Positions 1 to 10,365 are shown, counted from the first letter of the stretch. The stretch is 64,000 nucleotides of DNA from Cocos nucifera (GCA_006176705.1 QRFJ01002288.1:62001-126000), one strand, 5' to 3'. Numbers and translations are program-made. Notes: generated by a model not told the origin, from the letters alone.

Positions 1-560
1 TGGATGCCTTCTTTGGCTACAACCAAATCTGGACGGCATCAGAAGATGAGGAAAAAACTACTTTTAGTACTGACGTGGTTTTTATTTTTACAGGGTTATG
101 CCCTTTAGGCTAAAAAATGCATGTGCAACCTACCAGTGCATGGTAAATAAAATCTTTAAAGAGCAGATCAACCGTAATATGGAAGTCTATGTGGATGACA
201 TGCTTGTTAAGAGCCAATCTTCAACAAGTCATATTGCCGACCTAGAAGAAACCTTCAACACTCTTCAGAAGTAATAGATGAAGCTGAATCCAATCAAATG
301 TGCTTTCGAAATAATCTTAGAAAAGTTTCTGAAATTTATGGTGTCAAGGCATGGCATCAAAGCAAATCCTGAGAAAATCAAATTTATTTAAGAAACGATT
401 GCATCAAAAATAATAAAAGGGGTTCAACACCTGATAGAAAATATTGTAGCCCTAAATCGCTTCATCTCCAGGTCAGTCGAACATTGAATGCCCTTCTTTC
501 AAGTTCTCAAGTAGCCAAAGAACTTCTGCTGGATCCCTGAATATCAACAGGTCATTGAAG
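1..560 (+). pseudogene. Gypsy reverse transcriptase (partial, broken)
   Basis: The 5' end is cut by the window edge. The early reading gives a decayed DAFFGYNQ-type start, then the palm motif YVDD at 188-199 followed by MLVKS, both typical of Ty3/gypsy reverse transcriptase. The thumb region follows with phrases such as KLNPIKCAFE and GIKANPEKI. In-frame stops occur (for example near 275 and 390) and the frame shifts near 105, so no full polymerase can be made. The upstream gag, protease and fingers domain would lie left of base 1. Confidence 0.85.
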
Positions 561-1012
561 AATTGAAAAAATATCTCATTTCACCTCCTCTTCTTGCCAA
601 ATCTAAATCTGGTAAAGAATTATTTTTGTACTTAGCGGTGTCTCCTAATGCTATTGGAGCTATCCTGATCAAAGAAGAAGTGAAAATTCAGAAGTCAATC
701 TACCACATAAGCCGAATCTTGAGGGATGTAAAAATAAGGCATACAAAATTAGAAAAGCTAACATATGCTTTATTGATTACAGTCAGAAAGCTTTGACCTT
801 ACTTTCAAGAATATATAGTCATATTTTTCATGGATCAACTTATCAAGGCTATCCTTCATCGGCCCAATACTTTTGCGAGAATAGCAAAGTGGGCGATTGA
901 GCTCACTAAATTTGATATCAAGTTCCAACGTCGGCTATCAATCAAAGTCCAAATATTGGCTAATTTTATGGTAGAATGTACCATTCTAGATCTGGCTGAA
1001 CTCAAGCAGTAA
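560..1012 (+). pseudogene. Gypsy RNase H domain (broken)
   Basis: Two open stretches, 563-796 and 830-1012, are consecutive parts of the standard gypsy RNase H that follows reverse transcriptase. The first reads through LFLYLAVSPNAIGAILI, where the usual catalytic Asp-bearing start is only partly kept, and ends in the KLEKLTYALL helix. The second carries RIAKWAIELTKFDI and LANFMVECTI, the typical C-terminal end before the Tat spacer. A stop near 795 and a small frame change separate them. The first open stretch begins at a TTG, so neither marks a true start codon; both are pieces of one polyprotein. Confidence 0.8.
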
Positions 1013-1074
1013 GAAGTTGGCATACCCGATTTGCAGTCAAACTCCTTAGAAGAAAAAATAGTTCTCCCTGAGGA

Positions 1075-1490
1075 CTTCTAGGCTCTATATATTGATGGTT
1101 CATCTAATGCCTTGAGGGTGGGTGCAGGCTTGATTTTAATTAATTCAGAAGGAGTTATTACCGAATATGCACTACACTTCGAGTTTCCCACAATAAATAA
1201 TGGAGCAGAGTATGAAGCTCTAATTATGAGATTAAGAATAGCCAAAGAATTGAAAGTAGAGCAAGTGTGACTCGCAACTAGTAGTGGGGCAAGTCAATGA
1301 TACTTATGAAGCCCAGGAGAAAAGCATGAAGAAGTACTTGGAAAAAGTGAGAAGTCTGATTTCGACCTTTAGTGGCTTTGATATTTAGCAGTTCTCAAGA
1401 CCAAAAACACTAGGGCTGATCTTCTCTCCAAATTGACTACTTTGGCTTCAAGTGAATTGCTGAAAGAGGTCTTCTTCAAAGTTCTGTAAT
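1075..1490 (+). pseudogene. Second, archaeal-type RNase H (aRNH) of Tat element
   Basis: After a short linker the reading frame gives LYIDGSSNALRVGAGLIL (Asp at about 1094-1096), then FEFPTINNGAEYEAL with its catalytic Glu, and near 1400-1440 NTRADLLSKL. This DGSS...GAG...NN-AEYEAL...N-AD-LSKL order matches the archaeal-like RNase H acquired by Tat-lineage elements, known to lie between the ordinary RNase H and integrase. The domain is broken by a stop and frameshift near 1268-1390. Its presence is the main reason I assign the element to Tat rather than to other gypsy lineages. Confidence 0.82.
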
Positions 1491-1649
1491 ACTCAAGTTC
1501 GGAGGAATCTCAAACAGTAATGCAGGTCGACCATGAGCCCAGTTGGATCAATCCACTAGTTTTATATCTTGAAGATGGTATTTTTTCCAGAGATCCTAAA
1601 AAAGCTTGAAAATTGAGAAACCAGGCCTTCCGCTATATTTTATATGAGA

Positions 1650-2725
1650 ATAGGCGGTATAAGAGGTCATACTCTTTATCCTCAAGTGCCATCGACCTTC
1701 TGAAGCTAATTATGTATTGAGAGAGGTTCATGAAGGAATATGCGAAAACCATCTCGAAGCCAAATCTTTATCTTACAAACTACTTCGGTAAGGATATTAT
1801 TGGCTGACTATGCATTAGGATGCCATGCAATATGTGAAAAAATGTGACTATGTCAAAGGAATGCCAACATTCAGAGACAGCCAGCTTCTCAGCTTATATT
1901 CTTAGGTGCTTCATGGCCATTTGCATAGTGGGGATTAGACATACTCGGGCCTTTTCCCATAGCATCTAGGCAGCAAAAATTCTTTTCGGTGGTAGTGGAC
2001 TATTTTACCCAGTGGGTTGAGGTCGAATTCCTAGCAAAAATTATTGAAGCTAAAGTACAGGACTTTATCTAAAAGTCAATAATTTACAGGTTCGGCCTAT
2101 CTTGAATGCTAATCATCGATAATGGGTGCTAGTTTGTAGGAGTTCTATGAAGATCTGAATATCTTCCATCATTTTACATCTATGGCTCAACCTCAAATAA
2201 ATGGTGAAGCCAAAGTAACTAACAGAATTCTGTTATAAGAAATAAAAGTAAGGCATAAAAGGATAAAAGGAACATGGGTAGATGAACTCTATCATGTGCT
2301 TTGGACTTATAGAAACACTCAAAGGTTACCAACTAGGGAGACTCTATTTGCTTTGGCTTTTGAAATAGAAGCAATCATCCCAGTCGAACTCAGACTTCCT
2401 TCGGTGTGAGTCGAAGCCTTCAATAAATAGAATAACTCATAGGACCTTAAGGCAAATCTTGATTTATTGGAGGAGAAGTGAAAGAAGACTCAAATCAGGA
2501 TGGTAGCTTACAAGCAAAAAGTAGTCCGCTACTATAATTCTAGAGTCAGGAGCAAAACATTCAGAGTGAGAGATCTGATGCTTCGGTAGATAGATATTTT
2601 ACAGCCATAAAATCAAGAAAAGCTTATCCTAAATTGGGAAGGCCCTTACGAGATCGTGGAAATCATCAGACTAGAAACTTATTATCTAAAGAAACTTGAA
2701 GGGGATACACTCTCGCGATCTTAGA
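1650..2725 (+). pseudogene. Gypsy integrase with C-terminal extension (broken)
   Basis: The zinc-binding start is visible as VHEGICENHLEAKSL (about 1727-1775), followed by YVKKCDYVKG, where one of the paired cysteines is lost. The catalytic core gives WGLDILGPFPIAS and VVVDYFTQWVEVE near 1930-2030, then IIDNG near 2115. The C-terminal part includes ELYHVLWTYRNTQRLPT, then NSRVRSKTFRVRDLMLR and WEGPYEIVEIIRLETYYLKKLEG near 2640-2700, the usual GPY/F-like end. More than ten in-frame stops or frameshifts make it non-functional. Integrase would have joined element cDNA to the chromosome. Confidence 0.83.
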
Positions 2726-2860
2726 ACTCGAAAAACCTATGAATGTACTATCAATAATCTCATTTCAATAAAATTTTGTTGCTTTAATATCCTTGTCTTT
2801 GGTGCTTAATTATGCAATGATAGGATATTACTCAGTCGAACTTCATTCTCAAGTGAAATG
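2726..2860 (+). other. Post-pol untranslated segment
   Basis: This short stretch follows the integrase end. Its first part (CTATGAATGTACTATCAATAA) is closely matched at 24850-24900, just after gag of the second Tat element, which fixes the point at which that element's pol deletion rejoins. Confidence 0.6.
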
Positions 2861-3128
2861 AAGGCCTTCGATTATTTAAGATAGGAGGTTAACCTCGTTG
2901 TAGCGAGGGTGAAGGCCTTCAATTATTTAAGGTAGGAGGTTAACCTTGTCATAGTGAGGGTGAAGGCTAAGATAGTAGGTTAACCTCATAGTAGCAAGGT
3001 GAAGGCCTTCGATTATTTAAAATAGAAGGTTAATCTCATCGTAGCGAGGGTGAAGACCTTCGATTTTTTAAGATAGGAGGTTAATCTCATCATAGCAAGG
3101 ATAAAGACCTTTGATTATTTAAGATAGA
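2861..3128 (+). repeat. 51-bp tandem repeat in Tat 3' region, about five copies
   Basis: The unit starts GAAGGCCTTCGATTATTTAA and continues with an AGGAGGTTAACCTCG block and GTAGCGAGGG. Copies are about 51 bp, one is internally shortened (near 2962-3000), and they diverge at scattered sites. Tandem repeats between pol and the 3' LTR are a known trait of Tat elements. Each unit holds the palindrome GAAGGCCTTC. A looser continuation of the same vocabulary runs to about 3420. Confidence 0.85.
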
Positions 3129-3589
3129 AAAAAATAAAGAGAGGCCCTTTCAATGATCCTTTTGTGTCTTAATAATCTTGTTAGGAATAGGAGGAGGACT
3201 TCGTCTTAACAAGGGTATAAGCGAACTATGATAGAAACAAAAAGAGGACCTCATCCTGACATGGATGAAGATCCCCATGGGGGATTGAAGGCCTTCGGTT
3301 CTTAAATAGAAGATTAACCATGGACATAAAAACTCCTGGTTTCTAGGCAAAGGGATGCATTTGCTCCTAAATGAGTCCAAAGACCCTTGTTCATAAACAA
3401 GGAGAACATATATAGAAGACATCTGATAGAGGTTATTATTTTAAGATAACATCAATATTAGGTATGACAAGAAAACAAAGAGGCCAACAAGCATCAAACT
3501 GAGATAGAATACAAAAAAATAATTGAAAAAACTATTAGTCCATTAAAACTAAAGTTCATTACATAAGCCCTCAAGACTGATTGCAAAAA
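3129..3589. other. Non-coding Tat 3' region
   Basis: A decaying continuation of the tandem-repeat vocabulary (for example GGACCTCATCCTGACATGG near 3245 and GAAGGCCTTCGGTT near 3287) followed by A-rich sequence. A 90-codon open stretch on the minus strand (3150-3422) has no family likeness and I treat it as chance. Confidence 0.5.
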
Positions 3590-4470
3590 AAAATAAACAA
3601 AACAACAAAGTTCTACTTAGAGTCAAATTTCGAGCTACCAACCCCAACTAATACAAGGGAGTGCTTTAGATATTCTATCTTCTCTTCAAGGTCTCGCCTT
3701 GTCGTCATGCTCTCTCCAAGCAAGTTTTAAGATCTTTGGAGGTCATCTTCCTTAGAATGGTCTATTTAGCCTTAGCATCCTTTACCATATTCTCTTGATA
3801 AGTTGTCTAGATTTTAAGCTAAAGGAGTTCGTTCTTGGTCTTCTCGAAGGTTATGGTGAGATCTCCAAGGGTCGAGTTCAAGGAAGCAACTTCTTTCAGA
3901 TCTTCACTCGGACTGGCCTGAGCTCTGTCAGCTAGTTGCTTTTGAAGCTGCATCATCTTGACGTTCGCCATCTTGAGCTTCTTTTTATAATCGTCGATCT
4001 ACTCACACCAACCGATCTAGTAGGAATTATATGCTCTTTCAGCATCATGCAGCTACTTTTGAAGGTCGAAGAACTTTTTCAATCAATCCCAATTGAATTC
4101 TGCTTGACTCTGAACCTAGGCTGAACCCCTCTCCAATTGATTGATTGTTTTTCACTTCATGGTGTTTGACCTTAAGAGAACAAACCTTGGCCATCAAGGT
4201 CTAGGATTTCTTGCTAGCGCACTTCCTAGTTTCCTCAAGCTCTTCATTCAGATGATTTTTCTTGATAGTGTATTCTCTGAAGAACTGCTTGGAGGATTGA
4301 TGGAGATGGTTAATTTCAATTGCAGCTTCTGCATAATTCTTCTTTGATTTTTAAAGCTCATTTTTAACCTTCTTTAATTTTTTTTAGTCTGATGAACTTC
4401 GTTCCTCAGAATCTTGACGTGGGCCTTTAGGGGAATACCCTGAAGTAGAGGTTCAGCTTCAATTGGAAAC
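3590..4470 (-). pseudogene. Antisense coiled-coil open frame of Tat element (decayed)
   Basis: Read on the minus strand, the stretch is rich in Lys, Glu, Leu and Gln with heptad-like runs such as KMANVKMMQLQKQLADRAQ and SEDLKEVASLNSTLGDLTI, a clear coiled coil interrupted by about ten stops. It lies downstream of the antisense gene ending at 4593 and has the same style of sequence, so it is either a second antisense gene or a duplicated and diverged part of the first. Its function is unknown. It has no transmembrane stretch or recognisable catalytic motif. Confidence 0.55.
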
Positions 4471-4592
4471 TATATTTGATGCATAAAAGCATCATGATAG
4501 AGAGGTACAACAAAGAAAAGGAATTTACTTTCATTAATCTAAATATTTTGAGTATAAGAAAAAATAGAAGAAAAAAAGAAAAAGTACAACTA

Positions 4593-5159
4593 TCAAAAGC
4601 CTCCAACCACTGGAGGAGGAGCAGTGGATGAGCTTGGTGCGGCTTCGACGGTCTCGAGTTCTTGAGCAGGCTTAAAAGTCATTGTAGGAGGCTCAGTAGA
4701 TAGAAGATTGGTAGCAGCAGTGGAAGATCCAGCCTCATCATTAGAAGACTCCCCTCCCAGAAACCTGAGATCAAGCTTAGGAAACTTTTCAACCACATTC
4801 TTTTGGCAGAGTTTGAACTCTTTGATGAAGGCTACCTTAGCAAAATCAATCTTTATATCTTCCTTCTTTTTGGAGGCCTTGAAGTTTGAGATAGCTTGAT
4901 CTTTGGCCTCTGAGATCTGCCTCTCATTCTTGACAACTTTGGCCTCTGCCTTCCTCCTCTCCATCTCCAAGGCCAACTCCTCCTTCGCCTTAGCCGAAGC
5001 TTGTTCAGTAGTATGGACCACCTCCTGAAGGCACCCGACCTCGGTAGACTTCTTCTTTAGAAGGTGGTCGATCTCGGTCTTGTGTTTTTCAAGAACCTTC
5101 ACCACCTCAACCTTCTGAAGATTTATCATCTTGATGTTGGCGATCAAATGGTGACCCAT
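4593..5159 (-). CDS. Last exon of the antisense gene, 188 codons, intact
   Basis: The frame is open from an ATG right at the inferred 3' splice site (TTTTCTATAG then ATGGG) to a stop at 4593. Because the ATG coincides with a splice junction I read it as an internal methionine continuing from the WDILGTFLE end of the previous exon, not as a start. Residues 5-95 form a charged coiled coil (KVEVVKVLEKHKTEIDHLL, then EELALEMERRKAEAKVV). Residues 95-130 (FKASKKKEDIKIDFAKVAFI) look globular, and the C-terminus is Ser/Thr/Ala/Pro rich and acidic. It has no enzyme motif. It is the longest uninterrupted frame in this Tat copy, although pol next to it is riddled with stops. Confidence 0.6.
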   Translation of the reverse strand: MGHHLIANIKMINLQKVEVVKVLEKHKTEIDHLLKKKSTEVGCLQEVVHTTEQASAKAKEELALEMERRKAEAKVVKNERQISEAKDQAISNFKASKKKEDIKIDFAKVAFIKEFKLCQKNVVEKFPKLDLRFLGGESSNDEAGSSTAATNLLSTEPPTMTFKPAQELETVEAAPSSSTAPPPVVGGF

Positions 5160-6480
5160 CTATAGAAAATAAAGTTAATCATGTTAATGGAATAACACAC
5201 AGACAAGTCAAAAAAGGGAGGACAGGATAGTTACCTCAAGGAAGGTCCCAAGGATATCCCATGTCCATTGCTCAAAGTCAATGTGGGTGATCCTATCCAC
5301 AACTTCGGGCAAGGTGCATCCATCTATCAAAGACTTAACGACCTTCCGATCATTGAAAGGAGAATCAGTGTTGTCACCATTAGATCACTTGGAGTTCTGA
5401 TTGTGCTGAGCCTTCTTGGAAGCAACGCCTTTTCATTTTAGCTTTTCCTTCCCTCTTAGCAGGAGCTGTTGGGGCTTGAACCTCAGTGGGTGGGCTTGAT
5501 GCCGATGGAGGTACTAAAACCTTAGAAGTAGCATTAGTTTTGGTAGATGCGGCCGAGCTCGGAGCATCGATCTTTGCCTTCTTGGAGGTTTCTCTGGGTG
5601 CATTGCCTTTCCTTTTGTGAGCTCAGAGTTCTTTAGACTGATGCTTTAATTCTTCTGAATTTATTTCTGTAGCAATAGAGAACTAAAGTTAGAAGAAAAA
5701 ATGAAAGAAATAGTTAATAAGATTCTGATGTATACCTACTGAATTAAAGGGATAGAGACCGAGGTTAAAAAAGGTCTGATCTTTTAGCAGTGTGGATAGT
5801 ATAGGAGCTTGATAGTTTCTTAAATTATTGGCCAAGTCTAGGTCTTCTCTTTCTAACCCAGGAGTTTGATGGACTGAGTCCCTCAGGTGCCCCCAGGGAG
5901 GAAGTCCTAATTCTAAGGATGGATAGGAAACAAACATAATTTTTTTCTTTCAATTGTGAATAGAAGAAGGGGCACCTTTAAGCAACCCCTTCTTACCGAA
6001 CTGGAGGGATAGATACCATCAATCTTTGGTAGTTAAATGATGCTTAAAGATAAAGTAATTATGGAAAAGAAAAATGGTAGGATGGACCTCGATCGAGATG
6101 CAGAGAAAAAAAAGTCTATAATAAATCTAAATGAGTTTGGGACCATAGAGGCAAAGAAAATATTTAGAAACTAAAAGAGAGCTACAACAAAGAGAGGAAT
6201 TAGGAGTCGGAGCCCGGCATGGAGAGTTTTATCATACAAATAGAAGTGACTTAGGAGAGGAGCGCAAGCTTGGCCACTCAGCCTGAGAAGCTCCAGTTCA
6301 TACTATGGTGGTACCCCATACTAGATCTTTATCAAGAAAAGATTTTCAAAGTGCAAGGAGCAAGAGATGGTCTCGGGTATGAAGGTCGGACGGGATGCTA
6401 TCCTAGGATCAGCTCCTAGAACCAGTAGACTAGGATACTTCAAAAGATATCTAAATTAAACTAAACTTGAAAAACCTCCC
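4593..6480 (-). pseudogene. Spliced antisense gene of Tat element (putative gypsy-type transposon protein, Transposase_28-like)
   Basis: The N-terminal part (about 6480-6100, minus strand) contains ELELLRLSG and, after a frame change, LHAGLRLLIPLFVVALF and ASMVPNSFRFI. This pattern belongs to the 'putative gypsy type transposon' domain (PF04195) found in antisense genes of Tat elements. A second block (5937-5736) contains LPPWGHLRD and LLKDQTFFNLGLYPFN. Two likely introns follow: 5735-5667 (GTATAC...CTACAG, 69 bp) and 5234-5160 (GTAACT...TATAG, 75 bp). The middle exon (5666-5235) is Ala/Pro/Lys rich, with a basic KAKMKRR patch. The last exon is the 188-codon open frame at 4593-5159. The middle exon and N-terminal part carry stops and frameshifts. 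The role is not established. Direction is opposite to pol. Confidence 0.7.
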
Positions 6481-7088
6481 AAAAAATTAGAAGAAAAGGG
6501 CTGCGAATTTTTTAAAAAATCCAGAAAGAATAGTAAACTCTTCTGAAGAAGCCAAAAGGATAAAAAAAGAAGAAAAGCAAAGAAATGCAAGAAAAGAGTT
6601 AGGAGACTAACCAAAGTCGGTCGGAGGTCTCAAGGAAATGGTTGAAAAAGTAGAAGGTAGATGATAAAGATGTTGATGGCTGGAGAAATCATGATGAAAG
6701 GTGAACGAGATGCCCAAAGGAGACAAAGAATAAAAGAAGAAGAAGAAAAACATAGGTGAAAGTAGGAAGTCGAGGATGAAGAAGGTATTTAAATAGCCAA
6801 AAGAGATCAGAGAAAGTTATGATTGTAGATCCTCTCTGCCCACTCCTCACTTGCTGCGTGTCCCACTCATCATGATTACAACCGACGTCTGATGAGGCAT
6901 TTATGGCACCATACTTAGAGCTCCATGTCAGGGAGAATTTTAAGTGCTGGGATCATTTTAGGTCATTTACCCATTAATAAGTTTTGGTGCCAGTCGGAGA
7001 AAGCCAAAACTTTTCATCTTTTAAAAGCAGAAAACTAGAAAAGAACTTTGGCGCTCTAGTTTTCTATACTTTATTCAAACTTTGAACT
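6481..7088 (+). other. Tat 3' region between antisense gene and polypurine tract
   Basis: No coding likeness on either strand. It should hold the promoter and leader of the antisense gene: on the minus strand pyrimidine-rich sequence precedes the first recognisable exon. Purine-rich AAG runs (6580-6760) are low complexity. Confidence 0.4.
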
Positions 7089-7106
7089 CGAGAGTAGGAG
7101 GACAAG
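7089..7106 (+). promoter_or_regulatory. Polypurine tract of Tat element
   Basis: CGAGAGTAGGAGGACAAG directly precedes the LTR start TGTTAGG at 7107. The equivalent site at 26251-26268 (TGAGAGTGGGAGGACTAG) is nearly the same. It primes plus-strand DNA synthesis. Confidence 0.75.
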
Positions 7107-8144
7107 TGTTAGGTATAAAATAGCTTCCACGAAAGTCTAGTAGGATATTCGATCTCTGTATGACTTTGCCTAGTTTTGTGATGACTACGACTGAACTTCA
7201 ACCAAACTATTCTCCTACTCCAACCTAATTCGAGGAGGCCAACCTTCAGTCCATGTGTGCTAGACGATCTTTTTAATTACAACCATTAGCTCTCTTTCAA
7301 CGACTGCAGAACACTCTAAAGGCACGATGAACTTCATCCGGATGAACTTGAATAGTGAAAGAAATTATTAACCAACTGACTCTGATCTTAGTATTGGCAG
7401 AACTCCATTGAGTATCAAATCTCGGCATAGCCCAACTTTGTTTGTCGACCAACCTCAAAGGCGGTCAAATTTTCTCGCTGTGGATGATAGTATATCTCAC
7501 TAATTTTATATCAAGGACTCTAGCTAATCAAATTCTTTTTTGGTCGAATTTCATTCAGTCAAATTCTTCTCCAGCCGAATTTTTCTACTTCATCTTATGA
7601 ATGGTAGCCGACATTAAAGATGGCTAAGCTCCTCAAAGCTATCAAAGGAAGCACTGGCAGAATCCAATCAATTGTAGCTCCACCTTCCATTATTTAAAAG
7701 TCGATCTCTAAGTTCGGACATTTCAACTTTTAGTTCTCCATCCCATTATGAACAACTCGCTAATATACATAAAAGTCACCAACCTCCCATTCGAACTCTA
7801 TCAAATAAAATTCAACTACCTACAAGTCATGATAAATGATAGTCCACTTTCTATAACAAACTTCACGTAGCTTGAATGGCCTATTGATATTCTGTTATAG
7901 CTATCACTTTCATTATGTTACAGGCTTCATCTATATAAGGGATCCTCTAGATATATTTTTCTCTCTAAGCTTCCATCTTCACTTACATTTTTCTGATTTT
8001 TGTTGGCCAAAAAACTAACTTGACCATCAGAAGATCCAATCAGAGCCAACTCTGGCCAGGACTTTATCTTGCAGGTCTCATCGGCAACCTTATCTTTTCT
8101 AGCTTCAGCAAACTCCAATGTCTGCACTATTTTCTGCACTAACA
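7107..8144 (+). repeat. 3' LTR of Tat element (1038 bp)
   Basis: Starts TGTTAGG after the polypurine tract and ends ...CTGCACTAACA. It is recognisably the same family as the LTR at 26269-27257: shared start, shared CATAACAAACT...CACGTAG-type middle, shared TTACAGGCT...TATA block, and shared GCACYAACA end. The 5' LTR is off the window. Confidence 0.8.
7931..7940 (+). promoter_or_regulatory. TATA box of Tat LTR
   Basis: CTATATAAGG lies about 200 bp from the LTR end, at the same relative position as CTATAAAAGA at 27016-27025 in the second Tat LTR. Likely the promoter for genomic RNA. Confidence 0.55.
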
Positions 8145-8594
8145 TAACTAAACCCTAGATCTAGGATCTTATGACATGATTCATACATGTAGTAAGTCTA
8201 AAATTTAAATATAAACAAAAAGCAAGGATGTTGATTGTATCAACAACAAACAAAAACTATATCTAATCTAGTAAGTAAAAGAGATTATATCTCTTTTACC
8301 TTTTTATGGGTAGAGATCATCGCTTATCGATCTAAGACTGAAGTTGTCACTTTAAGCTGCACACATGTTTGGCCTCCATAAGATATCCACACAAAGCCTT
8401 GATCTTGATCTGAAGTCCAATCTCTGAAAATCAGCACAGTGTGCTGGCACTATACTGATCCTTCTTCGATAATTGATCACGAACCTCCTTTCTTCAAGTT
8501 GCTTGGACCTTCCAAGGACTAAAAGGAGATAGTGTGGATCTAATAAAAGTTTGCTTTCTCATCTTTTTCTCTCAAAAATTTATGGAAGAAGATC
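8145..8594 (-). repeat. Copia-A left LTR, segment 1
   Basis: Aligns by eye with about 48719-49250 of the right LTR: both begin CTAAACCCT and share the ATCTCTTACCTT...TGGGT block (8290-8312 and 48873-48891). It is cut by the Tat element on the left and by the SIRE-like element at 8595. A 72-codon minus open stretch at 7927-8145 spans the Tat LTR and is chance. Confidence 0.65.
8590..8594. repeat. Target-site duplication AGATC, left copy
   Basis: AGATC immediately left of the SIRE-like LTR is repeated at 32924-32928 right after its other LTR. This fixes both ends of that insertion. Confidence 0.75.
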
Positions 8595-8745
8595 TATTGC
8601 CCAGGTAGACAACCCAAGAGGAGGGTGAATTGGGTTTTCAAAGATTTAAAGTAGATATGTGCGGTGAAAAATGTTTGAAACCTATGTGAATTAGATGAGA
8701 GAGTAAATAAAAGACACAAGCAAAAGCACACATACAAATAAGAGA

Positions 8746-8754
8746 ATTTTATAG
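8746..8754 (-). promoter_or_regulatory. TATA box of SIRE-like LTR (left copy)
   Basis: Minus strand CTATAAAAT, conserved in the other LTR at 31778-31786. Confidence 0.5.
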
Positions 8755-9357
8755 TGGTTTGGTACACTTCCAGCACCTACGTCCACTGCCCAAGCAAGAC
8801 TCTTGAAAATTTTACTATAATCTCGTAAGATTATAATCAGATACTTTTTTCAGGCTCACTATCCAAAATTCAATTGATTTTTTTCTTAGGTTCATCAACC
8901 ACAACCCTTATAAAGTTCAGACAAATCAAACTGATACAAATAATGGAGAGAAAAATCTTAAAACCCAAGTTTCAATCCCTACTAAAACCAAGTACATGGA
9001 AAGAGAAAGAAAGATTTTACAATAAAGAATGCTCCTTTGAATGAGTAGAAAGATTGTTGTTGCAGTTCATTGAAAGCCTCCTTGAATGCTTAGAGTTATT
9101 GCACTTAAGGGCTTTTCAATGCTTGAGAGAACTATTTGATTGGAGATTGTGTATTCGTTAAAAAATAGGGCATGCATTTTTCCCTCATTTTTTTTAAGTA
9201 TTTCAAAAATACATCTTCTTTATTTTATATCTGGTGCATTCCCTCTCTTCTGGTGATGATTGGAGTTCAAAAAAAGTAAAATCTGACCATTAGAGAGCAG
9301 CAACTAGTCGTTGGAGTCGAGAAAATCTGATCTAGAATGTCCCATAAAAAAGCTGTC

Positions 9358-9730
9358 GTCATGTCTCGAGACCTCTCAGTTTATCTCGAGATGTCTTGCC
9401 AGGTTACGAGGCTTCTCAATTTGATCAAGAGAGCTCTCACCTTCAGTCACTCAAAAAATTAGCCTTCTGAAAAAATTGATTTGCCTGAGATCGAGAGCTC
9501 TAAGTTTTGAATGAGAGCTCTCGTTGGAACCATGAGACCTCTCAAGAATACTATGAGACCTTTCGCTCTTAGGGCATAGAAACTATATTTCTATCTCCTG
9601 AGATTGAGAGCTCTCGAGATTTACTCAAGACCTCTCGAAACCATGCCAGAAGCTCATCTGGACGTGTCAGTCCTCACGAGAGCTCTCAAAAAAATTTTGA
9701 GGCATCTCGAAAACTACTCGAGGACTATTT
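9358..9730. repeat. Cluster of GAGAGCTCTC-type near-palindromes in LTR
   Basis: At least ten copies of a degenerate CGAGAG(C/G)TCTC(G/A) motif spaced 15-60 bp apart, for example GAGAGCTCTCACC near 9428, GAGAGCTCTCGTT near 9515 and GAGAGCTCTCGAG near 9606. The same cluster occurs at 32395-32745 and inside the element at 11945-12118. Confidence 0.75.
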
Positions 9731-9909
9731 TGAGAGATTTTTGCACCAATCAAGAAAATTTGATTTTTATTTGAATTGAGCTTCATATCATTCTCATTTT
9801 GATCAAAGATCTCTCTTTCTTCTGATATTAGAATACTTAAAATAAAATATATTAGTAGTCATTTGCTTTAATATTTGGTCATCATCAAAATCACTTAGGA
9901 GGGTCAACA

Positions 9910-9930
9910 ATCTTCCTCTTTTTGATGGTG
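9910..9930 (-). promoter_or_regulatory. Polypurine tract of SIRE-like element
   Basis: Minus strand reads AAAAAGAGGAAGAT directly before the LTR start TGTTGACC. Confidence 0.65.
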
Positions 9931-10365
9931 ACAAAACATCAAGCAAGTCATAAAAAGAGTGTAAGCAATACGTATATCATGAATTAATGAATGCGAGTAT
10001 GCAAAATTTTTTGTGCTAAAGCTCCCCTTTAATGTATGCTCTTTTGAATTGTATAGGATTACATTATGTTCTTTCTTTTTGTGAGAGTATGCAAAATTTT
10101 TTGTGCAAAAGCTTCCTTATACGTTTTCTCTTAATTTTTCTCCCCCTTTTTGTCAGCATCAAAATCACAAAATTGAGATAATCATAATTGAGAAAGTCAG
10201 ACATTTTGGCAAAGAAGGCAAGAACATAATAAAAAAGATTGATTCTATTTCAAGAGATTGAAAGTACAATGATAAAGATGTATATTGGTTTACAAAAAGT
10301 GGACCTATACCAACATACTCAAAAGTATACTTAGCAACAAACAAAAAACATAGGAGAAACTAGAC
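9931..10365 (-). other. 3' untranslated region of SIRE-like element
   Basis: About 435 bp between the third open region and the polypurine tract. It contains a repeated phrase, GAGTATGCAAAATTTTTTGTGC, at about 9992-10015 and 10083-10106, but no coding likeness. Confidence 0.5.

Larger units (their letters stand above)
1..8144 (+). mobile_element. Tat-lineage Ty3/gypsy retrotransposon, 3' portion
   Basis: The window opens inside the reverse transcriptase and runs through RNase H, a second archaeal-type RNase H, integrase, a repeat-bearing 3' region with an antisense gene, a polypurine tract and a 3' LTR ending at 8144. A second RNase H plus an antisense gene between pol and the 3' LTR is the known hallmark of the Tat lineage (Retand, Ogre, RIRE2 types). 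Every pol domain is broken by stops and frameshifts, so the copy is dead. The five bases after the LTR (TAACT, 8145-8149) are a candidate target duplication whose partner lies off the window. The same family recurs at 12674-27257. Confidence 0.88.
8595..9909 (-). repeat. SIRE-like 3' LTR (1315 bp)
   Basis: Matches 31627-32923 throughout, with the shared end GGAGGGTCAACA and the shared TGCC(C)AGGTAGACAACC start. The middle (9358-9730) is packed with near-palindromes of the GAGAGCTCTC type. A minus-strand TATA-like CTATAAAATTCTC lies at 8741-8754. Confidence 0.88.

Noticed and set aside
2861..3128. Regular repeat units resembling a CRISPR array
   Set aside because: Repeats are head-to-tail without unique spacers, inside a plant retroelement.
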